A DNA stretch of 64,000 nt, from positions 22,920,001 through 22,984,000 of the forward strand of contig NC_079888.1 of assembly GCF_029227915.1 (NCBI RefSeq), in the 5' to 3' direction. This stretch comes from Hydractinia symbiolongicarpus. Lineage: Eukaryota; Cnidaria; Hydrozoa; Anthoathecata; Hydractiniidae. The stretch's first letter is position 1. Each line of letters begins with the position of its first letter. The position numbers were made by a program, and so were the translations under genes. The notes under the pieces are model-generated. The model ran no database searches and was not told the DNA's origin. It saw only the letters and a list, made by a program, of their open reading frames with translations. Shown here one piece after another: positions 49,801 through 62,700 of the stretch.

Positions 49801-50290
49801 CGCCGGCAAACGAAATCCCGCGTTTTCCCGTAAATCCGGGGCTTGGCCCGTATAGTCGAATGTATACAAAGAAAGTACCCAGGGAGTAAACTCATTTCCC
49901 GAACGATTTTTTAAATTTTTTTTTCACCACTAAAACGCATGAGACTTGTAGTTTTCAAAAATGTTTTCATTTTTGATGAGACGCTTAATGAAAGAGGTTT
50001 AATCGCCGGAAAACGAAAACCCACGATTTCCCGTAAATCCCGGGCTTGGCCCGTATAGTCGAATGTATACAAAGAAAGTACCCTGTGAGAAAACTCATTT
50101 CCAGAACGATTTTTTTAATTATTTTTTCACCACTAAAACGCATAAGACTTGTAGTTTTTAAAAATGTTATCATTTTTGATGAGACGCTGAATAAAAGCAG
50201 TTTAATCGCCGGCAAACGAAAATCCGCGATTTCCCGTAAATCCCGGACTCGGCCGTATAGTCAAAAGTATACAAAGAAAGTACCCAGGGA
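43829..50290 (+). repeat. 2429-bp dodecameric HOR, two full copies and about eight monomers of a third
   Basis: Copies are 43829-46257, 46258-48686 and 48687 to about 50290. Ordered markers include CGATCGATTTTTTTAATT, GGCCCCTATAGTC with GTATCCAAAG, GAAATCCCGCGTTTTCCC, AAACCCACGATTTCCC, AAATGTTATCATT, GACGCTTAATGAAAGGGG, TTTTTAAGAATG, GCCGGTATAGTC, CCGAAGGATTTTTTC and TTTAATCACCGGC. Copies 2 and 3 share changes absent from copy 1 (ATATTTTTATATTTG, GTAAACCCATTTCC). The same markers also recur once at 40202-41808 and once at 52108-54230. Confidence 0.95.
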
Positions 50291-51116
50291 GTAAACTCAT
50301 TTCCCAAACGATTTTTTAAATTATTTTTTCACCACTAAAACGCATGAGACTTGTAGTTGTCAAAAATGTTTTCATTTTTGATGAGACGCTGAATAAAAGA
50401 AGTTTAATCGCCGGCAAACGAAAACCTGCGATTTTCCGTAAATCCTGGACTCGGCCCGTATAGTCAAAAGTATACAAAGAAAGTACCCAGGGAGTAAACT
50501 CATTTCCCAAACGATTTTTTAAATTATTATTTCACCACAAAAACGCATGAGACTTGTAGTTTTTAAAAATGTTTTCATTTTTGATGAGACGCTGAATAAA
50601 AGAAGTTCAATCGCCGGCAAACGAAAACCCGCGATTTCCCGTAAATCCCGGCTTTGCCCGTATAGTCAAAAGTATACAAGGAAAGTACCCAGGGAGTAAA
50701 CTCATTTCCCGAACGATTTTTTTAATTATTTTTTCACCACTAAAACGCATGAGACTTGTAGTTTTCAAAAATGCTTTCATTTTTGATGAGACGCTGAATA
50801 AAAGAAGTTTAATCGCCGGCAAACGAAAACCCGCGATTTCCCGTAAATCCCGGCTTGGCCCGTATAGTCAAAAGTATAAAAAGAAAGTACCCAGGGAGTA
50901 AACTCATTTTCCGAACGATTTTTTAAATTATTTTTTCACCACTAAAACGCATGAGACTTGTAGTTTTTAAAAATGTTTTCATTTTTGATGAGACGCTGAA
51001 TAAAAGAAGTTTAATCGCCGGCAATTGAAAACCCGCGATTTCCCGTAAATCCCGGGCTTGGCCCGTATAGTCAAAAGTATACAAAGAAAGTACCCAGGGA
51101 GTAAACTCATTTCCCG

Positions 51117-51300
51117 AACGATTTTTTATATTATTTTTTTACCACTAAACGCATGAGGCTTGTAGTTTTCAAAAATATTTTCATATTTGATGGGACGCTG
51201 AATAAAAGCAGTTTAATCGCCGGCAAACGAAAACCTGCGACTCGGCCCGTATAGTCAAAAGTATACAAAGAAAGTACCCAGGGAGTAAACTCGTTTCCAG
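51117..51300 (+). repeat. Short A-type monomer with a 17-bp deletion (copy 2)
   Basis: It carries the same TGCGACTCGGCCCG join as the unit at 42632-42815, exactly 8485 bp away, with the same GCATGAGGCTTG before it and AACTCGTTTCCAG after it. The deletion therefore predates the duplication. Confidence 0.92.
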
Positions 51301-54230
51301 AACGATTTTTTAAATTATTTTTTCACCACTAAAACGCATAAAACTTGTAGTATTTAAAAATGTTTTCATTTTTGATGAGACGCTGAATAAAAGAAGTTTA
51401 ATCGCCGGCAAACGAAAACCCGCGATTTCCCGTAAATCCCGGGCTTGGCCCGTATAGTCAAAAGTATACAAAGAAAGTACCCAGGGAGTAAACTCATTTC
51501 CCGAACGATTTTTTATATTATTTTTTTACCACTAAACGCATGAGACTTGTAGTTTTCAAAAATATTTTCATATTTGATGGGACGCTGAATAAAAGAATTT
51601 TAATCGCCGGCAAACGAAAACCTGCGATTTCCCTAAATCCCGGACTCGGCCCGTATAGTCAAAAGTATACAAAGAAAGTACCCAGGGAGTAAACTCATTT
51701 TCAGAACGATTTTTTAAATTATTTTTTCACCACTAAAACGCATAAGACTTGTAGTTTTTAAAAATGTTTTCATTTTTGATGAGACGCTGAATAAAAGAAG
51801 TTTAATCGCCGGCAATCGAAAACCTGCGATTTTCCGTAAATCCTGGACTCGGCCCGTATAGTCAAAAGTATACAAAGAAAGTACCAGGGAGTAAATTCAT
51901 TTCCCGATCGATTTTTTATATTATTTTTTTACCACTAAACGCATGAGACTTGTAGTTTTCAAAAATATTTTCATATTTGATGGGACGCTGAATAAAAGAA
52001 TTTTAATCGCCGGCAAACGAAAACCTGCGATTTCCCTAAATCCCGGACTCGGCCCGTATAGTCAAAAGTATACAAAGAAAGTACCCAGGGAGTAAACTCA
52101 TTTCCAGAACGATTTTTTAAATTATTTTTTCACCACTAAAACGCATAAGACTTGTAGTTTTTAAAAATGTTTTCATTTTTGATGAGACGCTGAATAAAAG
52201 AAGTTTAATCGCCGGCAATCGAAAACCTGCGATTTTCCGTAAATCCTGGACTCGGCCCGTATAGTCAAAAGTATACAAAGAAAGTACCCAGGGAGTAAAC
52301 TCATTTCCCGATCGATTTTTTTAATTATTTTTTCACCACTAAAACGCATGAGACTTGTAGTTTTCAAAAATGTTTTCATTTTTGATGAGACGCTGAATAA
52401 AAGAAGTTTAATCGCCGGCAAACGAAAACCCGCGATTTCCCGTAAATCCCGGGCTTGGCCCGTATAGTCAAAAGTATACAAAGAAAGTACCCAGGGAGTA
52501 AACTCATTTCCCGAACGATTTTTTATATTATTTTTTTACCACTAAACGCATGAGACTTGTAGTTTTCAAAAATATTTTCATATTTGATGGGACGCTGAAT
52601 AAAAGAATTTTAATCGCCGGCAAACGAAAACCTGCGATTTCCCTAAATCCCGGACTCGGCCCGTATAGTCAAAAGTATACAAAGAAAGTACCCAGGGAGT
52701 AAACTCATTTCCAGAACGATTTTTTAAATTATTTTTTCACCACTAAAACGCATAAGACTTGTAGTTTTTAAAAATGTTTTCATTTTTGATGAGACGCTGA
52801 ATAAAAGAAGTTTAATCGCCGGCAAACGAAAACCCGCGATTTCCCGTAAATTCCGGGCTTGGCCCCTATAGTCAAAAGTATCCAAAGAAAGTACCCAGGG
52901 AGTAAACTCATTTCCCGAACGATTTTTTATATTATTTTTTTACCACTAAACGAATGAGAATTGTAGTTTTCAAAAATATTTTCATATTTGATGGGACGCT
53001 GAATAAAAGAATTTTAATCGCCGGCAAACGAAAATCCGCGATTTCCCGTAAATCCCGGACTCGGCCCGTATAGTCAAAAGTATACAAAGAAAGTACCCAG
53101 GGAGTAAACTCATTTCCCGAACGATTTTTTAAATTATTTTTTCACCACTAAAACGCATGAGACTTGTAGTTGTCAAAAATGTTTTCATTTTTGATGAGAC
53201 GCTTAATGAAAGAGGTTTAATCGCCGGCAAACGAAATCCCGCGTTTTCCCGTAAATCCGGGGCTTGGCCCGTATAGTCGAATGTATACAAAGAAAGTACC
53301 CAGGGAGTAAACTCATTTCCCGAACGATTTTTTAAATTTTTTTTTCACCACTAAAACGCATGAGACTTGTAGTTTTCAAAAATGTTTTCATTTTTGATGA
53401 GACGCTTAATGAAAGAGGTTTAATCGCCGGAAAACGAAAACCCACGATTTCCCGTAAATCCCGGGCTTGGCCCGTATAGTCGAATGTATACAAAGAAAGT
53501 ACCCTGTGAGAAAACTCATTTCCAGAACGATTTTTTTAATTATTTTTTCACCACTAAAACGCATAAGACTTGTAGTTTTTAAAAATGTTATCATTCTTGA
53601 TGAGACGCTGAATAAAAGCAGTTTAATCGCCGGCAAACGAAAATCTGCGATTTCCCGTAAATCTCGGACTCGGCCGTATAGTCAAAAGTATACAAAGAAA
53701 GTACCCAGGGAGTAAACTCATTTCCCAAACGATTTTTTAAATTATTTTTTCACCACTAAACCGCATGAGACTTGTAGTTGTCAAAAATGTTTTCATTTTT
53801 GATGAGACGCTTAATGAAAGGGGTTTAATCGCCGGAAAACGAAAACTCGCGATTTCCCGTAAATCCCGGGCTTGGCCCGTATAGTCGAATGTATACAAAG
53901 AAAGTACCCTGTGAGTAAACTCATTTACAGAACGATTTTTTAAATTATTTTTTCACCACTAAAACGCATAAGACTTGTAGTTTTTAAGAATGTTTTCATT
54001 TTTGATGAGACGCTGAATAAAAGAAGTTTAATCGCCGGCAAACGAAAACCCGCGATTTCCCGTAAATCCCGGCTTGGCCGGTATAGTCAAAAGTACACAA
54101 AGAAAGTACCCAGGGAGTAAACTCATTTCCCGAAGGATTTTTTCAATTATTTTTTCACCACTAAAACGCATGAGACTTGTAGTTTTCAAAAATGTTTTCA
54201 TTTTTGATGAGACGCTGAATAAAAGAAGTT

Positions 54231-54334
54231 TAATCGCCGGCAAACGAAAACCCGCGATTTCCCGTAAATCCCGGCTTGGCCCGTATAGTCAAAAGTATAC
54301 AAAGAAAGTACCCAGGGAGTAAACTCATTTCCCA
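54231..54334 (+). repeat. Exchange point at the end of the 14-kb complex
   Basis: Up to about 54230 the sequence follows the dodecamer. The dodecamer would continue with TTTAATCACCGGCAAACG and GAAATCCTGCG, but here it reads TTTAATCGCCGGCAAACG and AAAACCCGCG. The change lies inside a monomer in the region of the GCCGGC palindrome. Confidence 0.7.
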
Positions 54335-56562
54335 AACGATTTTCTAAATTATTTTTTCACCACTAAAACGCATGAGACTTGTAGTTGTCAAAAATGTTTT
54401 CATTTTTGATGAGACGCTTAATGAAAGAGGTTTAATCGCCGGCAAACGAAATCCCGCGTTTTCCCGTAAATCCGGGGCTTGGCCCGTATAGTCGAATGTA
54501 TACAAAGAAAGTACCCAGGGAGTAAACTCATTTCCCGAACGATTTTTTAAATTTTTTTTCAACACTAAAACGAATAAGACTTGTAGTTTTTAAAAATGTT
54601 TTCATTTTTGATGAGACGCTGAATAAAAGCAGTTCAATCGCCGGCAAACGAAAATTCGCGATTTCCTGTAAATCCCGGACTCGGCCCGTATAGTCAAAAG
54701 TATACAAAGAAAGTACCCAGGGAGTAAACTCATTTTCCGAACGATTTTTTAAATTATTTTTTCACCACTAAAACGCATGAGACTTGTAGTTGTCAAAAAT
54801 GTTTTCATTTTTGATGAGACGCTTAATGAAAGAGGTTTAATCGCCGGAAAACGAAAACTCGCGATTTCCCGTAAATCCCGGGCTTGGCCCGTATAGTCGA
54901 ATGTATACAAAGAAAGTACCCTGTGAGTAAACTCATTTACAGAACGATTTTTTAAATTATTTTTTCACCACTAAAACGCCTAAGACTTGTAGTTTTTAAG
55001 AATGTTTTCATTTTTGATGAGACGCTGAATAAAAGAAGTTTAATCGCCGGCAAACGAAAACCCGCTATTTCCCGTAAATCCCGGCTTGGCCCGTATAGTC
55101 AAAAGTATACAAAGAAAGTACCCAGGGAGTAAACTCATTTCCCGAACGATTTTTTAAATTATTTTTTCACCCCTAAAACGCATGAGACTTGTAGTTTTCA
55201 AAAATGTTTTCATTTTTGATGAGACGCTGAATAAAAGCACTTTAATCGCCGGCAAACGAAAATCCGCGATTTCCCGTAAATCCCGGACTCGGCCCGTATA
55301 GTCAAAAGTATACAAAGAAAGTACCCAGGGAGTAAACTCATTTCCCGAACGATTTTTTAAATTATTTTTTCACCACTAAAACGCATGAGACTTGTAGTTG
55401 TCAAAAATGTTTTCATTTTTGTTGAGACGCTTAATGAAAGAGTTTTAATCGCCGGCAAACAAAATCCGGCGTTTTCCCGTAAATCCGGGGCTTGGCCCGT
55501 ATAGTCGAATGTATACAAAGAAAGTACCCAGGGAGTAAACTCATTTCCCGAACGATTTTTTAAATTTTTTTTCAACACTAAAACGCATGAGACTTGTAGT
55601 TTTTAAAAATGTTTTCATTTTTGATGAGACGCTGAATAAAAGCAGTTCAATCGCCGGCAAACGAAAATTCGCGATTTCCTGTAAATCCCGGACTCGGCCC
55701 GTATAGTCAAAAGTATACAAAGAAAGTACCCAGGGAGTAAACTCATTTTCCGAACGATTTTTTAAATTATTTTTTCACCACTAAAACGCATGAGACTAGT
55801 AGTTGTCAAAAATGTTTTCATTTTTGATGAGACGCTTAATGAAAGAGGTTTAATCGCCGGAAAACGAAAACTCGCGATTTCCCGTAAATCCCGGGCTTGG
55901 CCCGTATAGTCGAATGTATACAAAGAAAGTACCCTGTGAGTAAACTAATTTACAGAACGATTTTTTAAATTATTTTTTCACCACTAAAACGCCTAAGACT
56001 TGTAGTTTTTAAGAATGTTTTCATTTTTGATGAGACGCTGAATAAAAGAAGTTTAATCGCCGGCAAACGAAAACCCGCTATTTCCCGTAAATCCCGGCTT
56101 GGCCCGTATAGTCAAAAGTATACAAAGAAAGTACCCAGGGAGTAAACTCATTTCCCGAACGATTTTTTAAATTATTTTTTCACCACTAAAACGCATGAGA
56201 CTTGTAGTTTTCAAAAATGTTTTCATTTTTGATGAGACGCTGAATAAAAGCACTTTAATCGCCGGCAAACGAAAATCCGCGATTTCCCGTAAATCCCGGA
56301 CTCGGCCCGTATAGTCAAAAGTATACAAAGAAAGTACCCAGGGAGTAAACTCATTTCCCGAACGATTTTTTAAATTATTTTTTCACCACTAAAACGCATG
56401 AGACTTGTAGTTGTCAAAAATGTTTTCATTTTTGTTGAGACGCTTAATGAAAGAGTTTTAATCGCCGGCAAACAAAATCCGGCGTTTTCCCGTAAATCCG
56501 GGGCTTGGCCCGTATAGTCGAATGTATACAAAGAAAGTACCCAGGGAGTAAACTCATTTCCC
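54335..56562 (+). repeat. 1013-bp pentameric HOR, two copies plus one monomer
   Basis: Units start at 54335, 55348 and 56361. Shared private states are TTTTTTTTCAACACTAAAACG, AAAATTCGCGATTTCCTG, GCCTAAGACTTGTAG, AAACCCGCTATTTCCC and AAAAGCACTTTAATCGCC. Copies 2 and 3 also share TTTTTGTTGAGACGC, GAAAGAGTTTTAATCGCC and CAAACAAAATCCGGCG. These are absent from the first monomer of copy 1, so exchange went on after the first duplication. Confidence 0.93.
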
Positions 56563-59333
56563 GAACGATTTTTTAATTTTTTTTTTCACCACTAAAACGC
56601 ATGAGACTTGTAGTTTTCAAAAATGTTTTCATTTTTGATGAGACGCTTAATGAAAGAGGTTTAATCGCCGGAAAACGAAAACCCGCGATTTCCCGTAAAT
56701 CCCGGGCTTGGCCCGTATAGTCGAATGTATGCAAAGAAAGTACCCTGTGAGTAAACTCATTTCCAGAACGATTTTTTAAATTATTTTTTCACCACTAAAA
56801 CGCATAAGACTTGTAGGTTTTAAAAATGTTTTCATTTTTGAAGAGACGCTGAATAAAAGAAGTTTAATCGCCGGCAAACGAAAACCCGCGATTTCCCGTA
56901 AATCCCGGCTTGGCCCGTATAGTCAAAAGTATACAAAGAAAGTACCCAGGGAGTAAACTCATTTCCCGAACGATTTTTTAAATTATTTTTTCACCACTAA
57001 AACGCATGAGACTTGTAGTTTTCAAAAATGTTTTCATTTTTGATGAGACGCTAAATAAAAGAAGTTTAATCGCCGGCAAACGAAAACCCACGATTTCCCG
57101 TAAATCCCGGCTTGGCCCGTATAGTCAAAAGTATACAAAGAAAGTACCCAGGGAGTAAACTCATTTCCCGAACGATTTTTTAAATTATTTTTTCACCACT
57201 AAAACGCATGAGACTTGTAGTTTTCAAAAATGTTTTCATTTTTGATGAGACGCTGAATAAAAGCAGTTTAATCGCCGGCAAACCAAAACCTGCGATTTTC
57301 CTAAATCCCGGACTCGGCCCGTATAGTCAAAAGTATACAAAGAAAGTACCCAGGGAGTAAACTCATTTCCAGAACGATTTTTTAAATTATTTTTTCACCA
57401 CTAAAACGCATAAGACTTGTAGTTTTTAAAAATGTTTTCATTTTTGATGAGACGCTGAATAAAAGAAGTTTAATCGCCGGCAAACGAAAACCCGCGATTT
57501 CCCGTAAATCCCGGGCTTGGCCCGTATAGTCAAAAGTATACAAAGAAAGTACCCAGGGAGTAAACTCATTTCCCGAAGGATTTTTTAAATTATTTTTTCA
57601 CCACTAAAACGCATGAGACTTGTAGTTGTCAAAAATGTTTTTATTTTTGATGAGACGCTTAATGAAAGGTGTTTAATCGCCGGAAAACGAAAACTCGCGA
57701 TTTCCCGTAAATCCCGGGCTTGGCCCGTATAGTCGAATGTATACAAAGAAAGTACCCTGTGAGTAAACTCATTTACAGAACGATTTTTTAAATTATTTTT
57801 TCACCACTAAAACGCATAAGACTTGTAGTTTTTAAGAATGTTTTCATTTTTGATGAGACGCTGAATAAAAGAAGTTTAATCGCCGGCAAACGAAAACCCG
57901 CGATTTCCCGTAAATCCCGGCTTGGCCAGTATAGTCAAAAGTACACAAAGAAAGTACCCAGGGAGTAAACTCATTTCCCGAACGATTTTTTAAATTATTT
58001 TTTCACCACTAAAACGCATGAGACTTGTAGTTGTCAAAAATGTTTTCATTTTTGATGAGACGCTGAATAAAAGCAGTTTAATCGCCGGCAAACGAAAATC
58101 CGCGATTTCCCGTAAATCCCGGACTCGGCCCGTATAGTCAAAAGTATACAAAGAAAGTACCCAGGGAGTAAACTCATTTCCCGAACGATTTTTTAAATTA
58201 TTTTTTCACCACTAAAACGCATGAGACTTGTAGTTGTCAAAAATGTTTTCATTTTTGTTGAGACGCTTAATGAAAGAGTTTTAATCGCCGGCAAACAAAA
58301 TCCGGCGTTTTCCCGTAAATCCGGGGCTTGGCCCGTATAGTCGAATGTATACAAAGAAAGTACCCAGGGAGTAAATTCATTTCCAGAACGATTTTTTAAT
58401 TTTTTTTTTCACCACTAAAACGCATGAGACTTGTAGTTGTCAAAAATGTTTTCATTTTTGTTGAGACGCTTGATGAAAGAGTTTTAATCGCCGGCAAACA
58501 AAATCCGGCGTTTTCCCGTAAATCCGGGGCTTGGCCCGTATAGTCGAATGTATACAAAGAAAGTACCCAGGGAGTACACTCATTTCCCGAACGATTTTTT
58601 AATTTTTTTTTTCACCACTAAAACGCATGAGACTTGTAGTTTTCAAAAATGTTTTCATTTTTGATGAGACGCTTAATGAAAGAGGTTTAATCGCCGGAAA
58701 ACGAAAACCTGCGATTTCCCGTAAATCCCGGCTTGGCCCGTATAGTCAAAAGTATACAAAGAAAGTACCCAGGGAGTAAACTCATTTCCCGAACGATTTT
58801 TTAAATTATTTTTTCACCACTAAAACGCATGAGACAAACGAAAACCCACGATTTCCCGTAAATCCCGGCTTGGCCCGTATAGTCAAAAGTATACAAAGAA
58901 AGTACCCAGGGAGTAAACTCATTTCCAGAACGATTTTTTAAATTATTTTTTCACCACTAAAACGCATAAGACTTGTAGTTTTTAAAAATGTTTTCATTTT
59001 TGATGAGACGCTTAATGAAAGAGTTTTAATCGCCGGCAAACAAAATCCGGCGTTTTCCCGTAAATCCGGGGCTTGGCCCGTATAGTCGAATGTATACAAA
59101 GAAAGTACCCAGGGAGTAAACTCATTTCCCGAACGATTTTTTAATTTTTTTTTTCACCACTAAAACGCATGAGACTTGTAGTTTTCAAAAATGTTTTCAT
59201 TTTTGATGAGACGCTAAATAAAAGAAGTTTAATCGCCGGCAAACGAAAACCCACGATTTCCCGTAAATCCCGGCTTGGCCCGTATAGTCAAAAGTATACA
59301 AAGAAAGTACCCAGGGAGTAAACTCATTTCCCG
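56563..59333 (+). repeat. Mixed stretch rich in C-type and CCGGCG monomers
   Basis: About fourteen monomers lie here. Two neighbours (58184-58386 and 58387-58589) are almost identical, with TTGTTGAGACGCTT and CAAAATCCGGCGTTTTCCC, and look like a recent single-monomer duplication. A third relative with the same ending is at about 58929-59130. The stretch also contains a severely shortened monomer (58792-58928). The segment near 57580-57950 resembles the TTTTTAAGAATG part of the dodecamer. Confidence 0.82.
58792..58928 (+). repeat. Truncated monomer, 137 bp, with a 65-bp internal deletion
   Basis: The unit starts normally (AACGATTTTTTAAATTATT, CACCACTAAAACGCATGAGAC) and then jumps directly to AAACGAAAACCCACG at about 58836. 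It has lost the GACTTGTAG region, the dyad, the GAGACGCT region and the GCCGGC palindrome. No insertion is left at the join. It is the most strongly shortened monomer I see in the window. Confidence 0.93.
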
Positions 59334-59738
59334 AACGATTTTTTAAATTATTATTTCACCACAAAAACGCATGAGACTTGTAGTTTTTAAAAATGTTTTC
59401 ATTTTTGATGAGACGCTGAATAAAAGAAGTTTAATCGCCGGCAAACGAGAACCCGCGATTTCCCGTAAATCCCGGCTTGGCCCGTATAGTCAAAAGTATA
59501 CAAAGAAAGTACCCAGGGAGTAAACTCATTTCCCGAACGATTTTTTTAATTATTTTTTCACCACTAAAACGCATGAGACTTGTAGTTTTCAAAAATGTTT
59601 TCATTTTTGATGAGACGCTGAATAAAAGAAGTTTAATCGCCGGCAAACGAAAACCTGCGATTTTCCGTAAATCCTGGACTCGGCCCGTATAGTCAAAAGT
59701 ATACAAGGAAAGTACCCAGGGAGTAAACTCATTTCCCA
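59334..59738 (+). repeat. Pair of monomers duplicated into the following HOR
   Basis: The two monomers here (CACCACAAAAACGC with GCAAACGAGAACCC, then TTTTTTTAATTATT with TTTTCCGTAAATCC) are repeated at 59739 with offset 405 bp in their first part. The second half of the monomer at 59536 also matches that at 61760. Confidence 0.8.
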
Positions 59739-62700
59739 AACGATTTTTTAAATTATTATTTCACCACAAAAACGCATGAGACTTGTAGTTTTTAAAAATG
59801 TTTTCATTTTTGATGAGACGCTGAATAAAAGAAGTTTAATCGCCGGCAAACGAGAACCCGCGATTTCCCGTAAATCCCAGCTTGGCCCGTATAGTCAAAA
59901 GTATACAAAGAAAGTACCCAGGGAGTAAACTCATTTCCCAAACGATTTTTTTAATTATTTTTTCACCACTAAAACGCATGAGACTTGTAGTTTTCAAAAA
60001 TGTTTTCATTTTTGATGAGACGCTGAATAAAAGCAGTGTAATCGCCGGCAAACGAAAACCTGCGATTTCCCTAAATCCCGGACTCGGCCCGTATAGTCAA
60101 AAGTATACAAAGAAAGTACCCAGGGAGTAAACTCATTTCCAGAACGATTTTTTAAATTATTTTTTCACCACTAAAACGCATAAAACTTGTAGTTTTTAAA
60201 AATGTTTTCATTTTTGATGAGACGCTGAATAAAAGAAGTTTAATCGCCGGCAAACGAAAACCCGCGATTTCCCGTAAATCCTGGCTTGGCCCGTATAGTC
60301 AAAAGTATACAAAGAAAGTACCCAGGGAGTAAACGCATTTCCCGAACGATTTTTTAAATTATTTTTTCACCACTAAAACGCATGAGACTTGTAGTTTTTA
60401 AAAATATTTTCATTTTTGATGAGACGCTGAATAAAAGCAGTTTAATCGCCGGCAAACGAAAACCTGCGATTTCCCTAAATCCCGGACTCGGCCCGTATAG
60501 TCAAAAGTATACAAAGAAAGTACCCAGGGAGTACATTCATTTCCAGAACGATTTTTTAAATTATTTTTTCACCACTAAAACGCATAAAACTTGTAGTTTT
60601 TAGAAATGCTTTCATTTTTGATGAGACGCTGAATAAAAGAAGTTTAATCGCCGGCAAACGAAAACCCGCGATTTCCCGTAAATCCCGGGCTTGGCCCGTA
60701 TAGTCAAAAGTATACAAAGAAAGTACCCAGGGAGTAAACTCATTTCCCGAACGATTTTTTATATTATTTTTTTACCACTAAACGCATGAGACTTGTAGTT
60801 TTCAAAAAACTTTTCATATTTGATGGGACGCTGAATAAAAGAATTTTAATCGCCGGCAAACGAAAACCTGCGATTTCCCTAAATCCCGGACTCGGCCCGT
60901 ATAGTCAAAAGTATACAAAGAAAGTACCCAGGGAGTAAACTCATTTCCAGAACGATTTTTTAAATTATTTTTTCACCACTAAAACGCATAAGACTTGTAG
61001 TTTTTAAAAATGTTTTCATTTTTGATGAGACGCTGAATAAAAGAAGTTTAATCGGCGGCAAACGAAAACCCGCGATTTCCCGTAAATTCCGGGCTTGGCC
61101 CCTATAGTCAAAAGTATACAAAGAAAGTACCCAGGGAGTAAACTCATTTCCCGAACGATTTTTTATATTATTTTTTTACCACTAAACGCATGAGACTTGT
61201 AGTTTTCAAAAATATTTTCATATTTGATGGGACGCTGAATAAAAGAATTTTAATAGCCGGCAAACGAAATCCCGCGTTTTCCCGTAAATCCGGGGCTTGG
61301 CCCGTATAGTCGAATGTATACAAAGAAAGTACCCAGGGAGTAAACTCATTTCCCGAACGATTTTTTAAATTTTTTTTTCACCACTAAAACGCATGAAACT
61401 TGTAGTTTTCAAAAATGTTTTCATTTTTGATGAGACGCTTAATGAAAGAGGTTTAATCGCCGGAAAACGAAAACCCGCGATTTCCCGTAAATCCCGGGCT
61501 TGGCCCGTATAGTCGAATGTATACAAAGAAAGTACCCTGTGAGAAAACTCATTTCCAGAACGATTTTTTTAATTATTTTTTCACCACTAAAACGCATAAG
61601 ACTTGTAGTTTTTAAAAATGTTTTCATTTTTGATGAGACGCTGAATAAAAGCAGTTTAATCGCCGGCAAACGAAAATCCGCGATTTCCCGAAAATCCCGG
61701 ACTCGGCCGTATAGTCAAAAGTATACAAAGAAAGTACCCAGGGAGTAAACTCATTTCCCGAACGATTTTTTAAATTACTTTTCCACCACGAAAACGCATG
61801 AGACTTGTAGTTTTTAAAAATGTTTTCATTTTTGATGAGACGCTGAATAAAAGAAGTTTAATCGCCGGCAAACGAAAACCTGCGATTTTCCGTAAATCCT
61901 GGACTCGGCCCGTATAGTCAAAAGTATACAAGGAAAGTACCCAGGGAGTAAACTCATTTCCCAAACGATTTTTTAAATTATTATTTCACCACAAAAACGC
62001 ATGAGACTTGTAGTTTTTAAAAATGTTTTCATTTTTGATGAGACGCTGAATAAAAGAAGATTAATCGCCGGCAAACGAGAACCCGCGATTTCCCGTAAAT
62101 CCCGGCTTGGCCCGTATAGTCAAAAGTATACAAAGAAAGTACCCAGGGAGTAAACTCATTTCCCGAACGATTTTTTTAATTATTTTTTCACCACTAAAAC
62201 GCATGAGACTTGTAGTTTTCAAAAATGTTTTCATTTTTGATGAGACGCTGAATAAAAGCAGTTTAATCGCCGGCAAACGAAAACCTGCGATTTCCCTAAA
62301 TCCCGGACTCGGCCCGTATAGTCAAAAGTATACAAAGAAAGTACCCAGGGAGTAAATTCATTTCCAGAACGATTTTTTAAATTATTTTTTCACCACTAAA
62401 ACGCATAAAACTTGTAGTTTTTGAAAATGTTTTCATTTTTGATGAGACGCTGAATAAAAGAAGTTTAATCGCCGGCAAACGAAAACCCGCGATTTCCCGT
62501 AAATCCCGGCTTGGCCCGTATAGTCAAAAGTATACAAAGAAAGTACCCAGGGAGTAAACGCATTTCCCGAACGATTTTTTAAATTATTTTTTCACCACTA
62601 AAACGCATGAGACTTGTAGTTTTCAAAAATGTTTTCATTTTTGATGAGACGCTGAATAAAAGCAGTTTAATCGCCGGCAAACGAAAACCTGCGATTTCCC

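Larger units (their letters stand above)
40202..54230 (+). repeat. 14-kb nested HOR complex: 8.3-8.5 kb duplication enclosing a 2429-bp 12-mer
   Basis: Landmark monomers (TTCCAGAACG start, then TTTTCCGTAAATCC, then CCGATCGATTTTTTTAATT) begin at 40202, 43220, 43829, 46258, 48687 and 52108. The 12-mer step is 2429 bp (43829, 46258, 48687). The segment 40202 to about 43425 matches 48687 to about 51910 at 8485 bp. The segment 43829 to about 45951 matches 52108 to about 54230 at 8279 bp. The difference is about one monomer, lost where two monomers in the left copy (43426-43828) are replaced by one in the right (51911-52107). Confidence 0.93.
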
